This document shows positions 1 through 17,009 of a DNA stretch of 30,459 nt, piece by piece. The notes below the pieces were generated by a model. That model was given only the letters and a program-made list of their open reading frames with translations, was not told the origin of the DNA and searched no databases. How positions within the stretch are numbered: position 1 is the first letter of the stretch; every line of letters begins with the position of its first letter. A program made the position numbers and the translations under genes. Source of the stretch: Hemicentrotus pulcherrimus (Eukaryota > Echinodermata > Echinoidea > Camarodonta > Strongylocentrotidae); NCBI GenBank assembly GCA_003118195.1, contig BEXV01002014.1, positions 16,439 through 46,897 on the forward strand, in the 5' to 3' direction.

Positions 1-2477
1 CCCCCCCCCCCCCCCCCTGCGTATGCGCCTGGCCACAGATAACTGAGCAGCGCGCTTTAAAAAAAAAGTATTGTCAAAATCCTCTTGTACCAAGATTTAG
101 CGGTAACAAAGAATGTGGGTCAAAAGCCAATATCGGTGTGTTATCTCTTTACATGGACAGTTAAAGATAAAGTTGAGATCTCGACATCCGATTGCATTGT
201 GAAGGTGTGGAATGGATCAGAAAAAAAGTTGATCATGTAGCATGTAAGTATTGGTGTGTACTACAAAGTTCTGGAGTCATCAAAATCATAATAAATTTGG
301 CCCAGTCTTGGTCAAGTAACAAGCACTGTACACAAAAGATGTATATCGGACTACACAAATGGTGTCGGGGCTACTAACCTTGATTTCCTAATCTGTCTAT
401 GTTCATTACTCAGCCAGTATACGTTTTCTACCGACATTGTTTTGGCAAATGACATTTATATGTAATCTTGAATATTCAGTGTAGTTTTCGTTTGATTCTG
501 TGATAATTGCATTTTTTTTTTTAAATCAGAGCTCACCTTTTTCTTTAAGCAGTATTAAAAAAAGATTATGCTCCTGACGCGCATGAAATGGTACAGTAAA
601 CAAGTGAGCAGATATCAATAAGATATATAGTGAGCTGTTCAAAAATAATTATATTTATGTTAAAGCATATATACATTTAATCATTTTAAATAATGAAGCA
701 CTGAAGCACAAGGCATAATTTAACATTTGAAAGGATTTAAGATCAAAGAAGCAGATGCCTATGGCCTGACCGACATTCGTTCCACCAGCCCAAACTTGGG
801 ACAGGGCGATTTTGACAAGACTTTTTGAAGACCCTTGGCGTTTAGTCACCCGTGGTATCATTGGACAAAACATAATGCTTCTCATTATCATGAAATAGAT
901 TTGAAAGTCATATAGGTCATGACTTTTTGATGAGGGGCTACCAAAATCGGGTACACTTTTTTTTAATACACACTCTATACATATTTTGTTCTATAAGTGT
1001 ATATTTTGTCATGTTGGTATTGGATATTACATAGACAGGACGGAATCATACGTCTGTTAAAATAAAAATAAAATGTCTGTCAGTTTTATCTTTTTGTTGC
1101 TAGACTATTGAATATGGTGTTTCAAAATATTTGAAATATTGACAAAGTCAGATAATTAAATGCTATGTTTGTTCAGAGGAAGGAATAGGATCAACATTAA
1201 TAAGTTATCGATCGATTTTGGAGAGGACAATTTATCAGTGTGACTGGGTGTATATCTTTAGCAACTCTAGACACTGAATAAATAAATCATGTATGTAGTA
1301 ACATTTGCTTCATGTGATAATTGCTTATACTCAAAAGATGAATTAACATGTTATCAGGTTATCTATACACCAATTAACTCTAACTCCCGACGAGATGATT
1401 AAAGTTCACGAGACGTCTATTTACATATTTTGTTTTAACTGTAAATTTGATCATGTTGGTACTGAATATTATATGAGCAGGTCGAGACATATTTGCCAGT
1501 CTCTTTTCGATGTCACACCAGTGAAAAGGGAATATCAAAAATATCTTTTGAAAGAATCGAGAGAGAAAAAAATCAGATTATCCGAAGCTATGTTCGTTAA
1601 AGAGTCAGAATCAAATACGAATCTTGATCAAAATTTTATGTAATATGTGTCAACAGACAAATCTGTTTTTCATGTATTTATTGATCAGTTGTTAATAGTC
1701 ATTGCAGTTTAATGTACGCCTCTAAATTCTAATTCGTATCATGACAGTTTAAAACGTAAATTGGAGAAGTTGAATAGTCTTTTATGAAATTTATTGCATT
1801 TGTTGTTACCCAAGACAAAATGACATAACAAATATCGAAATATCCACATGATTAAAATGTATACATCAATAAAGTACAAAGAAGAAACGCAAAGCAAACT
1901 AAACTAAAAGATGCCATATCAGATGACTGGAACAAAAACGCGTCAACTAGAACATAGTCACACCGGGTGAACTATCAAGGAAATTGAATGGTATGCTTCA
2001 CAATTTTAACATGTTATGAGATCATACCAAACGAAATATGCATTTATGTATAGATTTATGTTAATATATTTACACGCTTTTGTAGTGAAAATTTATTTAC
2101 ATGATTTCGAACACTAACAGTTTTACACCATTCATTATTTTTTAATGAAAACTGACTCTTCAGTGGGACGTCTTTTAAATAGGCCTATTTGAAAGGGGTG
2201 TCACGTTACCTCCATCAGCCCTTTGTAAAAACGAATTGTGTCTGCTATCTTCAATAATTAACAGGCACCTCCTTGACAAATTAAATATTTAAAAAGCTTC
2301 ATCCAAATATGTTGATTGAATGCATGCTAATGAATTTTATTTCACATCGCTCTTTCAAAGTGGCGGCCCTCTAAGTAACTGATACAAAAAGTGTGTCTAA
2401 AGTTACTTTTTTATATCCCCGGGCTGTAACGATAGCATAGATTCGTATTCTTAAGGATTTCACAAATCCTCATAATC
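1..2477. other. Non-coding left flank
   Basis: No supportable gene. The window opens with a run of 17 C, which may be a low-complexity tract or an assembly edge. The rest is AT-rich with stops in all frames. One open stretch at 1395-1643 (+, 82 codons) has no recognised domain. Part of it (1421-1501) is a diverged copy of 979-1056, so it is more likely a repeat remnant than a gene. The 3' UTR of the cholinesterase gene presumably occupies the last 100-150 bases. Confidence 0.6.
2336..2341 (-). promoter_or_regulatory. Candidate polyadenylation signal of the cholinesterase-like gene
   Basis: AATAAA on the minus strand, about 140 bases after the stop codon at 2478-2480, the first canonical hexamer downstream. 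Position and motif fit a short 3' UTR. No transcript evidence is available here. Confidence 0.35.
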
Positions 2478-7739
<5,262 letters not shown>

Positions 7740-7814
7740 CTTGAGTTTGTCGTTTATAGAGTTTTGTTAGTTAAATGTAACCAAGAAGTACTGGTAACTT
7801 GATGTAACTACAGA

Positions 7815-7821
7815 TTTTATA
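7815..7821 (-). promoter_or_regulatory. Candidate TATA box of the cholinesterase-like gene
   Basis: TATAAAA on the minus strand, 76 bases upstream of the ATG. A start site about 25-30 bases downstream would give a 5' UTR of roughly 45-50 bases. Supported by position and motif only. Confidence 0.4.
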
Positions 7822-7823
7822 TC

Positions 7824-9504
7824 ACTGTGCTGCCAGCATTTCAGCGATATGTATCCACTATATGCTACACAAAAACTAACAATAAAAAACTTTGTTCCTC
7901 CTACCAAATTTATCTGTGACTAATTAATTAAGATTGGTTGTGATGCATTTGAAGACTTGGCAAATGAAAAAAATCGAATTGCTTTTGGTTAAAGGTTAAG
8001 TGATGACGATGTTATTAATCGTACAAAACTTTGACCTCGATATTATCATCAAATGATAGAACCACTTGACACAAGAGACACTTATGTTCTCCCCTTATCA
8101 TTTAGATTAGGATGGCTTCCATGGTTATCTACCCTCAGAGACTTTACGAGTGTACTATCCGATAAGGATGTCAGTTTTATTTACTTACCTTTTTTGTGAT
8201 ATCTCAAGTTTGCTCAGTGTTGCACAGTACCCTATATTGTAATCAATTGGTATCGATTGTAATTAGCTATTTGCAGTGTCCAGGGAAAAACAGTTTTAAA
8301 AAGTTTATTCCAAGTTAAAGCACTGGCTCCAAAACATTTCACATTAAAGTTGAAATTTCAAATGATGTACGACTTTGTTGCTCAATTATCAAGGTTTCAT
8401 GAGTACGAAAATGATACTAAATGGAGAGTTAGAGACATCTTTTTGTATCCGTACGCAGCTGAAAATTTAGGCTAATATACTTTTCATCAATGAGGAATAT
8501 GTCATTCATAACTGTATATTTCAATGTAGCTTGAGTGATTGGCCCTATTCAAAAAAATATATACACGGCCAAGCCTACTACCGTTTCAGATTTTCTCAAT
8601 TAAGCTAATTATAGTTGTCCACCGTTCATAAAGCTACTAAAGCTGGCTTTTAAGACAATATAGCATCATAAAATGAAAAAGGTATGTAGTAATACGTTAA
8701 CTTTACGGAATGTAAAACGTCATTATTGTTGGAATGTTAACAACGTTTATGGGTTTATTTACAGCTGGCTCAAACCTACAATCTAAGAAGCCTTGAGTGG
8801 ATTGTCAGATTATATTGTTGAGAGTGAGAAAATAAAAATTATTATAATGTAATAAATAGGGAAATGTAAAAAAACATACGACATACAAACAGAGTGTGAA
8901 GTGGTATCCGTAATATATTTAATGCTTTGCATAAAATTGAAAATAATTATGACAGTTAGATATCTACACATAACATGTGACATTATAAGTGGAAATCATA
9001 CTATAGTGCATAACATTTACTTGCTATCATAATTTGTAAAGTCCGAAGTTAAAGACTGATAACAATCGCGATCTGGCTATCCTTATGCCATACTCAGTGA
9101 GCTCCTGCTTGTTAAATACTAAACGCATTATTTAATCATGCCTGGCTTTAAACAAATTATCTTAAAAATTAATTATGTGATCAGGGATATTTAAACTCAC
9201 ATACCCTGGTGTGATTATCATTTTCCGCTTTACTTTACTTTACCCTTTGTTTTGAATAAGTTAATAAGTTTCATAAGGTTACACAAATTCCTTTCCAATA
9301 TTGGGTAAATTATCATGAAGCTGATTTTCGTTAAAAATTGAAAGAACAAAGCTGTATCAGAAAATACGGGGAGGAGGAATTAACGATGGATATGTTTACA
9401 AATCCAGTACATAACTATAAAATAAGCAGAAGTTTATAAAGTTGATTTTACGCTAGAGCGCTGTAATGGCAGCCATGCTAAAGCTTGGAAAACAATTCCA
9501 ATAT
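7824..9504. other. Intergenic, AT-rich, nothing recognised
   Basis: No coherent frame, family motif or clear repeat structure was seen. Any upstream control elements of the cholinesterase-like gene would lie here, but none can be named from sequence alone. Confidence 0.5.
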
Positions 9505-10641
9505 AGAAGTAGAAGTAGTAGTAGTTGTAGTAGTAGTAAATTTAGTCGTAGTACTAGTAATAGTTTAAGTAGTACTAATAGTTCTTGTTGCTATTATTGT
9601 AGCAGCAGCAAATACTTACGTACCAGATAAAATACGTACCAGATGAAGCAGTATCTAAACCTAATGATTATCAACTATGTGTTTTTTAATTGGGACATTG
9701 AGCTTCGAACATTTTTTGATTATGCACTGTTCCTACTATGTATTATATCTCGATGTTAACCCACTGAATTTCATTATCTGTAAACAATTATTTTACATGG
9801 TGAATAAATAAATCAAACAAATATGCGCTATACAAGAATCGAACATTATTATTGTTTTTATTTTGAGATAATGAAATTTCATTATGAAAGGAACTGGCTC
9901 AATTTAATAATAATTCTTTAGCATACCTTTTACGATTTTTCTCGAGGACCCTATTAAAAAAATATTAAAAAAGGAGGGCAGTTGACTGCTAATAGAAAAT
10001 TAAACTTGAGTAGAAACAGAAATATCACAAAACAAATTGATGAGACGGTAGTAGTAGTAGTAGTAGTAGAAGTAGTAGCAGTAATAGTAGTAGTAGAAGA
10101 ACAAGTAGTAGTATAGTAGTAGTAGTAGTAGTAGAAGTAGGTAATTTAGTAGTAGTAGTTGTACTGATAGTTCATGTTGCTTTTGGTGTAGCAGCAGCAA
10201 ATGTATTAAATTGGTGGTAGAATAATAACAAATGAAACTAAACGACAGTAAGTGTAGTAGTTGGAACAGTAACAGCAGAACAAGTAACAGTATGAAAACT
10301 AGTAGTAGTAATAGTAGAGGTAGTAGGTAGTAGTAGTAGTATAGTAGTAGTTGTAGTAGTGGTAGTATGATTAGTATTAGTAGCAGTAGTAGTAGTAGTA
10401 GTAGTAGTAGTAGCAGTGGATGCCCAGTCGTAGTGATATGGTGGTGGCAGAGGAAGTAAAATAATTAGTAGCAGTAGTTTAAGCAGTAAAAGTAATAGTA
10501 CACCCTGCGTATTACATCTAGTTGTTATATTACTCGTTTAACCAGTAGTAGTATCAATATAGTAGAAAAACCAGGAGTTTTAGTAGCAAAAGTATTAGAA
10601 GTAGTAGTTATAGTATTAGTTATAGTGGTTAGTAGTAGTAA

Positions 10642-10673
<32 letters not shown>

Positions 10674-10745
10674 AGGGTAGTAGAAATAATAGAAGTAATA
10701 TTAGTAGTAGAAGTAATAGAAGTAATTTTAGTAGTGGAAAGTTTT
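9505..10745. repeat. Imperfect AGT/TAG triplet-repeat tract
   Basis: Long AGTAGTAGT runs, interrupted by AGA, AAT and AGC variants, occur at 9505-9602, 10048-10160, 10300-10425 and 10560-10740, separated by non-repetitive spacers. Two of the blocks end in related sequence (TTGTTGC...GTAGCAGCAGCAAAT at about 9582-9612 and TGTTGC...GTAGCAGCAGCAAAT at about 10175-10202), so segments of the tract were themselves duplicated. The Tyr/Leu-rich frame on the minus strand is a by-product. Confidence 0.92.
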
Positions 10746-12004
10746 TATATATCTTAAAGTCCTATACTTAACAGCATGATATATAGTGACATGTCAAAGT
10801 TAAAGTATTGCAATCATAAATGGTTTTGATCCTCAGTCATCCCCATCCTTTCATTCATTATCATTACATAAAGATCTGCATCTGTTATGTTACCTGATAT
10901 TGTGAAATTTCTGAATCTTGGATTTCGTGACAAGTTCTCGCTCTTAACTTTTTACACATTGTAAGGTGGCTTTTATGTAGAAGGCAAAGTACTCATTTTT
11001 CTAAAGCGTCTATGCAGTGTCAGTGTTATTTGGAATTTTCCCGTTCGAAAGGGTGCATATAGCAATTTGAACGACACGATTGGAGCTGAACAGATTTCAA
11101 AAAGTTGGAATAACAATATAAGAACAGAACTGTGAAGACAGGTTATACCAAAGTGCACTTTGAACATTTCAACTTACATACGAATGACTATATACAATCC
11201 AAACTTTCCCCCACAATCCTTTGCTATGTTGCATAGTAAATAAGGGTATGACCATGTTCTTTTAAGACATGTGGTAAGGAATATTTCCACAATATTTACG
11301 TCGATAAAGCGTCTTGAATCCTGTTTTTGCCTAGTTATACGCGTGATCATTTCTATTGTTGGAAACTATCGTGATTACAATTTAATAATAAATTAACCAC
11401 AACAAATCATTGTACATGGCAGATATTTCTACGCATTGAAATCAACAAAAAGGTTCAGGGACGAGTACCTGTCAAAATCACAACTCCTTAGAGGAATAAT
11501 CATCGCTAGACATTTGTAGATACAAATATCTTTTCTTTCTTCATATCCTAAAAACAAAATACTACATGTACTGGATCCCAATGTACTCTCTCATCGATAA
11601 AAAACAGCAAATACATAAATGTATGGTTTTGTAACATAAACTAAGAAGGATATTGTTTGGGTGTTTGATTTTGAAACAACCTTTATTCGGGAGACGGTCG
11701 TATCATAGTCGACTAGTAAAGTGATCCCTTTTTATTTCTACAGATTATCTAATACAGAATAGGGTTAAAAGTTGATAATGCTCATAATGCATATTAAACA
11801 GGTTATGTTATTAAATCACAGTTCCAAGAGTATTTTTAAATTGCTTCGCTCGTTCGCTGGAATATTAAGACACATGTTACATATATATTTAGGCAAGAGA
11901 CAGCAGTCTCCTTGAAATAACGGTGCCCATACGCCTAAAGTTGACGTTCACTTCTACTCGATCTAAGTCCTGAGAAATTCTGCTTATTAAAGTTCATATA
12001 TATA
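10746..12004. other. Intergenic, nothing recognised
   Basis: AT-rich sequence between the triplet tract and the foldback element. No domain-bearing frame, RNA gene or repeat could be supported. Confidence 0.5.
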
Positions 12005-12525
12005 GGCCAAGAGCATTAGATCAAAAATAGGCTTCAACCTGGTAATTTTTTAAACAAACTGATTTTTTCAGGATAGGTCCAGATGGCGTCCAAAATGGCC
12101 GCCATTTCCTGTATTTCTTTTAACTGTGCAACTAGATAACCCAAATACAAAATTTAAATGTCTGAATATATGCCTTTTTAGCATAAGGAACTCAATCAAA
12201 TACTTATTAATGCATTTTTTAACACACAAGTAGCAGTAAAACTACTTGAGCCCTTTCTGAAATCCAAGATGGCATCTCATTTTATTAAAGTAGATACGTT
12301 ATGAATACAATCAAATGTTAGAAGAGCACCATTGTAAAACATATCAGTACAAATAAACCTTCCATTGAATAATTAAATACTTCTTATACATAAAGTTTAC
12401 ACACCCACCAACCCACCCACACACACACACACATGCATACATATGGCTGCTTCCATATGACAGTGTGCAATCGTGAACGGTACTCATCGTTAGTGGGAAC
12501 TGAAAATGGAGACTCATTAGTAACA
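12005..12525. repeat. Left inverted arm of the foldback-like element
   Basis: About 520 bases that pair with the right arm in reverse complement. It holds one complete 185-bp class subunit, an AATGGCCGCCAT box, and a CA microsatellite near 12412-12433 that matches a GT tract in the right arm at about 15028-15040. Confidence 0.8.
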
Positions 12526-12877
12526 ATTAATGTCGCAAAGGCAAAAGTCACAAGGTTTCAAACAGAAAATGCACCTCAATAGCACATGCCATGTCATCTC
12601 CACTAGTAGACCAGGTCATTTCTGTCGCCAATATTGTTGGACTAGCTGCGTATAAACACCGGAAGTGTGGCTCATGTGAACAGATAGACGTCTTGAGCTG
12701 AGCAACATGACCTTTGTCCTTCATAGAGTGGTTTCATGAAATTGCCCATGCAGAGTGACCATTACGAGATTTGAAACTCTGCCCTTCATAAATTTAGACC
12801 CCTAAAATCCAAGTACCATCTACACGGCACTATACTTTGCACAGCCACAATGTGAAAAACATAACTTAGGACTATGT

Positions 12878-14990
12878 GCAGTAACATTTGACAAGCCCCC
12901 GTACATTAAGGCAGCAGAGATTGTAGCTTCTTCTCAAGACCTAGGAAAAGTAATATCCGTTTTGGTGGATTTCATCCCCTCATGTCATATCTCGGCAGCA
13001 TATAGTCCACATCGTGGGCAGCAGTATGCTTGCAGAGCTATGGGAGACAGTGTACGCCAAAGGGTCTGTCATACATAATTATGCAAATCTGGTCATGCAT
13101 TTCCCCTTCATTTCGTGCTCAAATTCTTACTTCAGCTGCCCTCATTGGCGTGTTGATGTGTAAACCTGGCGTCATAGACAGCATAGATAAGGACCACATA
13201 GCGAATCGGCATGGCACACTCCTCGACCAGGACAAGAAGGTGACTTCTGTACCTGAGAAGAGTATGTTCAAACAGTTAAAGTCAGATCATTTCATAATTC
13301 ATTGACTTGGCAGCAGGACACAGTAGGACAGGGCAACTTTGGTTGCAGTATATCCGACATTTATGTGTCTCTTCTGCAATGTTTCATTCAAACTGAAAGG
13401 ACAGGGGACTGGAAGCTCCATCTCAACTGTGTGAGGGAAATAATACAACATTTCCATGCTGCAGGACAACTTCCCTAGTTCAAATCTGCCAGGTTGTGTT
13501 AACAACAGATGGAAGCTTTAGAGCAAACCATGCCAGGAAATAATATACACAATTCGCAAAAAAGGGATACTTCACCATCCGCCGTGTGGATTCATTTTGG
13601 GGTGGAAACTTCTCTGATCAGACCATTGAAAAGTACCTAATGCGGCAGCTGAAAACATCTAGAGAAATGACTCGCGGACGTTCGCGGACGTGGAAGCACA
13701 GACAGTACATTGGAAAAGTGGGTTCATGCACTTCCTCACTGTGTTCCTACCTGTGATGAAATGGAACAATTCACCGGAGTAAACTGGTACATCAGAGCAG
13801 CATAAAGACATACAGCAAAGTATCAAGTCGAGAGACAATAAAGTAAGATGTATCGTTGTTGGATGGCTGCATGCACATCACCTGGTCTCCTTGTCAACTA
13901 GCATCGTCGCTGGCTCATCTGTTAATTGTGATTAACCTGTGCAAATCGGCCTAGTAACGGTATCCGAAACGAATGCATGGTAGGAAGTTTACCGAATTCT
14001 AGCTACTTACATCGTAAGGACAAGGTGAAGACCATTGGTGCCAAGAGTAAGAGAGTGAAAATCAGGGGACAAACCACATACGTCAACCCAAAGTTACTGT
14101 TCAACAGAATCGCATGTGTCCTGAATAACAACACTGAAATGTAATCGTTCTTTGCTTATGAACTTATTCCCACGCACTTTCCCTCTCAAAGGTGGGGTGA
14201 TGCGGAAGCCAACCAAGAGTTCTCTGGGTCTCATACTGAATTCGTTCTCCAAGCAATCCAACCTGCTAGAAATGGTCTCTTTGTTTAAGATGGTGGTCGC
14301 TTACTGCACCCTTAAGCATTATGGAGCTCATTTGACGGTGGTGTTCGATGGATATGGAAGTTCAACTTCGACAAAGGTAGCTGAGCAGAGACGAATAGCC
14401 CAAAGATGTACCTCTTTATTTGATAATAAGATATTATATGCCAACGAGCACAACACAAAAGAGCTGCCCTTGCAAACAGCAACAATAAGATGAGACAAAC
14501 TCTACGTGACAAAATACGTATCAAGCAGGCAGAAGCGGATGCCACTACCCTGATTGTCTCTACAGCACAAGCAGTAGCAGAGTCAGAACAGGTGTCCGTT
14601 GTTGTCGTTGGTAAGGACACAGACTTACTGGTCAGTCAAGTTGCTCTGGCAACCACTTCCACAGATATGCACATGCTATGCCGCAGTAATCATGTCACGG
14701 TCTTCGACATTCATGAAATTTAGCATGCCATAGGGGACAACTAGAAATTGCCTGATGTTTCTTTATGATGTGACAGGGTGTGATACGGTCTCTGCAATCT
14801 CTGAGTTCATCCTTTCAGAAGTCTACTACCTCCAACTAGTGCTGCAGCAAAGCAACATCCATACCGCACCTATCTTACGGTCATTATTTATATTTAAGAA
14901 AAAAAGCTTTAGCGACCCTGGTATTAGTCTACATGTTCAGTTCCATCTAAGGTTGAGTACTCTTCACGGTTGCACACTGTCAGTCTGATA
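12878..14990 (+). pseudogene. Remains of a FEN1/XPG-like PIN nuclease protein carried by the foldback-like element
   Basis: No intact frame survives, but conserved blocks occur in order: TFDKPPYIKAAEIVASS (12884 on), GGFHPLMSYLGSI (12964 on), MLAELWETVYAKGSVIHN (about 13028 on), a RRVDSFWGGNFSDQ block near 13583, EQFTGV near 13768, then DGGRLLH (14289), VVFDGY (Asp at 14347), AEADA (Glu 14532, Asp 14538), GKDTDLL (Asp 14616 and 14622) and GCDTVSAI (Asp 14782). The last five match the acidic residues of FEN1/XPG nucleases in order (FEN1 D34, D86, E158/E160, D179/D181, D233). From memory, the whole block order matches a multicopy protein family of marine invertebrate genomes whose function I cannot name. 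At least six frameshifts or stops separate the pieces, so it is not expressed as a full protein. Confidence 0.75.
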
Positions 14991-15698
14991 TCGGTGAGGA
15001 TGATGGAAGCAGCCATTCGTTTATGTGGGTGTGTGTGTACTTTATGCATAAGAAGTATTTTTTAATTAAAAGATTGTTGTACTGATATGTATTTCAATGG
15101 TGCTTTTCTAGTCTACACATTTGATTATATTCATAACGTACCGACTTTAGTACAATGAGATAAAATTGGAAATAATTACCATTTTGGGTGCCATTTTGGA
15201 TTTTGGAAAGGGCTCAAATGGTCATACTGCTACTTGTGTGTTTTAAAATTTGTTAATAAGTATTTGTTTGAGTTCCTTATGCTAAAAAACATATATTTAG
15301 ACATTTAAATTTGGTATTTGGGTTCTCTAGTTGCAAAGTTATAAGAAATACAGGAACAGGCGGCAATTTTAGGCGCCATTTTGGATTTCGGGATGGGCTA
15401 AAGTGGTTTATAGCTTCTTGTGTGTTTCAGAATTTATCGACATGTATTTGGTTGAGTTCCTTATGCTAAAAATCATATATTTAGACATTTACATTTTGTA
15501 TTTGGGTTATCTAGTTGCAAAGCTATACGAAATTCAGAACATGGCGGCCATTTTGAACGCCAACTTGGATTGCGGAAAACGCTCAAGAGGGATTCATGAG
15601 GACTTTTAGTATGTTAATCTAAACATATTCCTGGACCTATTCTGAAAAAATCAGCTTGTTACCAAAAATGTCCATGTTAAAATTAATGCTCTTGGCCT
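14922..15698. repeat. Right inverted arm of the foldback-like element
   Basis: About 777 bases, longer than the left arm because an internal unit is tandemly expanded. The outermost part (CTGAAAAAATCAG, then TAATGCTCTTGGCC) matches the left end. Confidence 0.8.
15190..15600. repeat. About 185-bp tandem subrepeat inside the right arm
   Basis: Units begin GCCATTTTGGA at 15190 and 15375, with a third, partial one (GCCAACTTGGA) at 15559. Each has GAGTTCCTTATGCTAAAAA, ATATATTTAGACATTTA and TTTGGGTT(C/A)TCTAGTTGCAAAG in the same order. Divergence between units is visible, so the expansion is old. Confidence 0.9.
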
Positions 15699-17009
15699 TA
15701 TACCGCTGTAAAACGACGAGGTTTATCGCTGGCAGTTTTTGTGTACTACTAATCAATGCCAAGTTGTGATGAAATCAATTATCTCTTCGCACTAATGGTT
15801 AAACGAGTATCAACTTATCTGTGTCTTATACAATGCGTTTTTTTTAAGCACACACTTTGAAAATATCCTCCGCAAAAAATGTGTTGTTTACGGGAGAACT
15901 GTATTCAATCAAATAGAACTAAAAGTGTTGCCAATACTTTACGTTTGAGTGAGCACTGTCCAATTTCGAAAAATTTGCGGAAATTGGTTTGCGCAAAAAT
16001 GTTTTAGCCTTGAATATTATTGAATCAAATTGCTAATTTGGCAGTTAATGCATAAGTTTTTTTTAATTATCAATAGTTGATCTGAACTATCATTTGATAT
16101 TAACCTCATAGCAAGTTTCCCTGGCCCTTCAAGGAGAAGCTGCACGAGCTTCACACAATGCTGAATATGCCTCAAACCAATCACCACCACCATATTTTTC
16201 ATTACAGGTGATGTCTATATCCAGCACAGATCATGTGCATTAGCGCCCACTTTAATCTGGATAGTGCTGGAATAATATTTAATGCATGAATAGAAAGAGG
16301 TCCTAATATTTAAAAGTTTTCTTCTTTAAATTCAAAATTCATCTTAAAATCACCAGACCATACAGACATGTTCTTGCACGGTGAATTATAAATTGAGAAA
16401 GAAAAACAAATTTACCAACCAAAGTAATACTTTGTTTCCTTCAAGTAAACATGAATGTGAAAGATGTATCATGCCTTCAAACAACAACGCATCATGAAAA
16501 TGGGATGAAAAAGATGTGACAAAGGAACTCAATTATTTCTTTAACAATAAGATTATATTTCTGTTTTTTATGAAATTGAAGAAATTTTGTAATGCATTAT
16601 ATTTGGTCGAAATGTTTGAGACAAAAAAGGTAAATACGTGCCGAAAACACAACAATCTGCAGTGGTATGTGCGTGAGCGTATGTGTGTTGGTGTTGGTGG
16701 GAGGGAGGGGGCTGGGGAGGAGGGGCACACGACTGGAGATGTAATGTTAAAGAGCTACTGATGATTCAAATCAAGTATTGATAGCTGCAATTGATGCCTG
16801 ATGTTCAATTTGCTCCGATTTAAGACTGAACACCTTCGCACAAACCATTTGTTTTCCTCTAAATTAATTAGTGCTCTCTTAAACGTTGAATATCGTCAAT
16901 AATTTGAGTGCTTTTCGATTGAATCGACCCTCACCCATAATTTCATGCAGATATTGTTTTATTATAATTTTGGAGGATATTTTCAGAATATGTACTTTTT
17001 ATACGCACT
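15699..17009. other. Intergenic, mostly featureless
   Basis: No gene seen. It contains a G-rich tract at 16699-16725 and several short open stretches without domain signals. Confidence 0.5.
16699..16725 (+). other. Putative G-quadruplex motif
   Basis: GGG-A-GGG-A-GGGGG-CT-GGGG on the plus strand, followed by another AGGAGGGG. It fits the four-run, short-loop rule for intramolecular quadruplexes and stands out in AT-rich surroundings. Confidence 0.7.

Larger units (their letters stand above)
12005..15698 (+). mobile_element. Foldback-like element with long inverted arms enclosing a decayed FEN/PIN-like nuclease gene
   Basis: Both ends carry GGCCAAGAGCATTA in inverted orientation. The arms stay alignable inward for hundreds of bases: left about 12005-12525, right about 14922-15698. 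Shared stretches include CTGATTTTTTCAG, AATGGCCGCCAT, AACCCAAATACAAAAT, GCATAAGGAACTCAA and GGCTGCTTCCAT. The interior (about 12526-14921) encodes broken pieces of one protein on the plus strand. Flanking bases are TATA-rich, so a target duplication cannot be resolved. Long arms containing tandem subunits resemble foldback elements such as the sea urchin TU class. The encoded protein is not a transposase I recognise. Confidence 0.8.

Noticed and set aside
1..17. Poly-C run as a telomeric or origin-like signal
   Set aside because: A plain homopolymer at the window edge with no repeat unit; could be sequence or assembly artefact.
655..891. 78-codon open stretch, minus strand
   Set aside because: No domain, poor composition, no splice context; consistent with chance.
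10000..10200. Tyr/Leu-rich open stretch, minus strand
   Set aside because: Produced entirely by the AGT triplet repeat.
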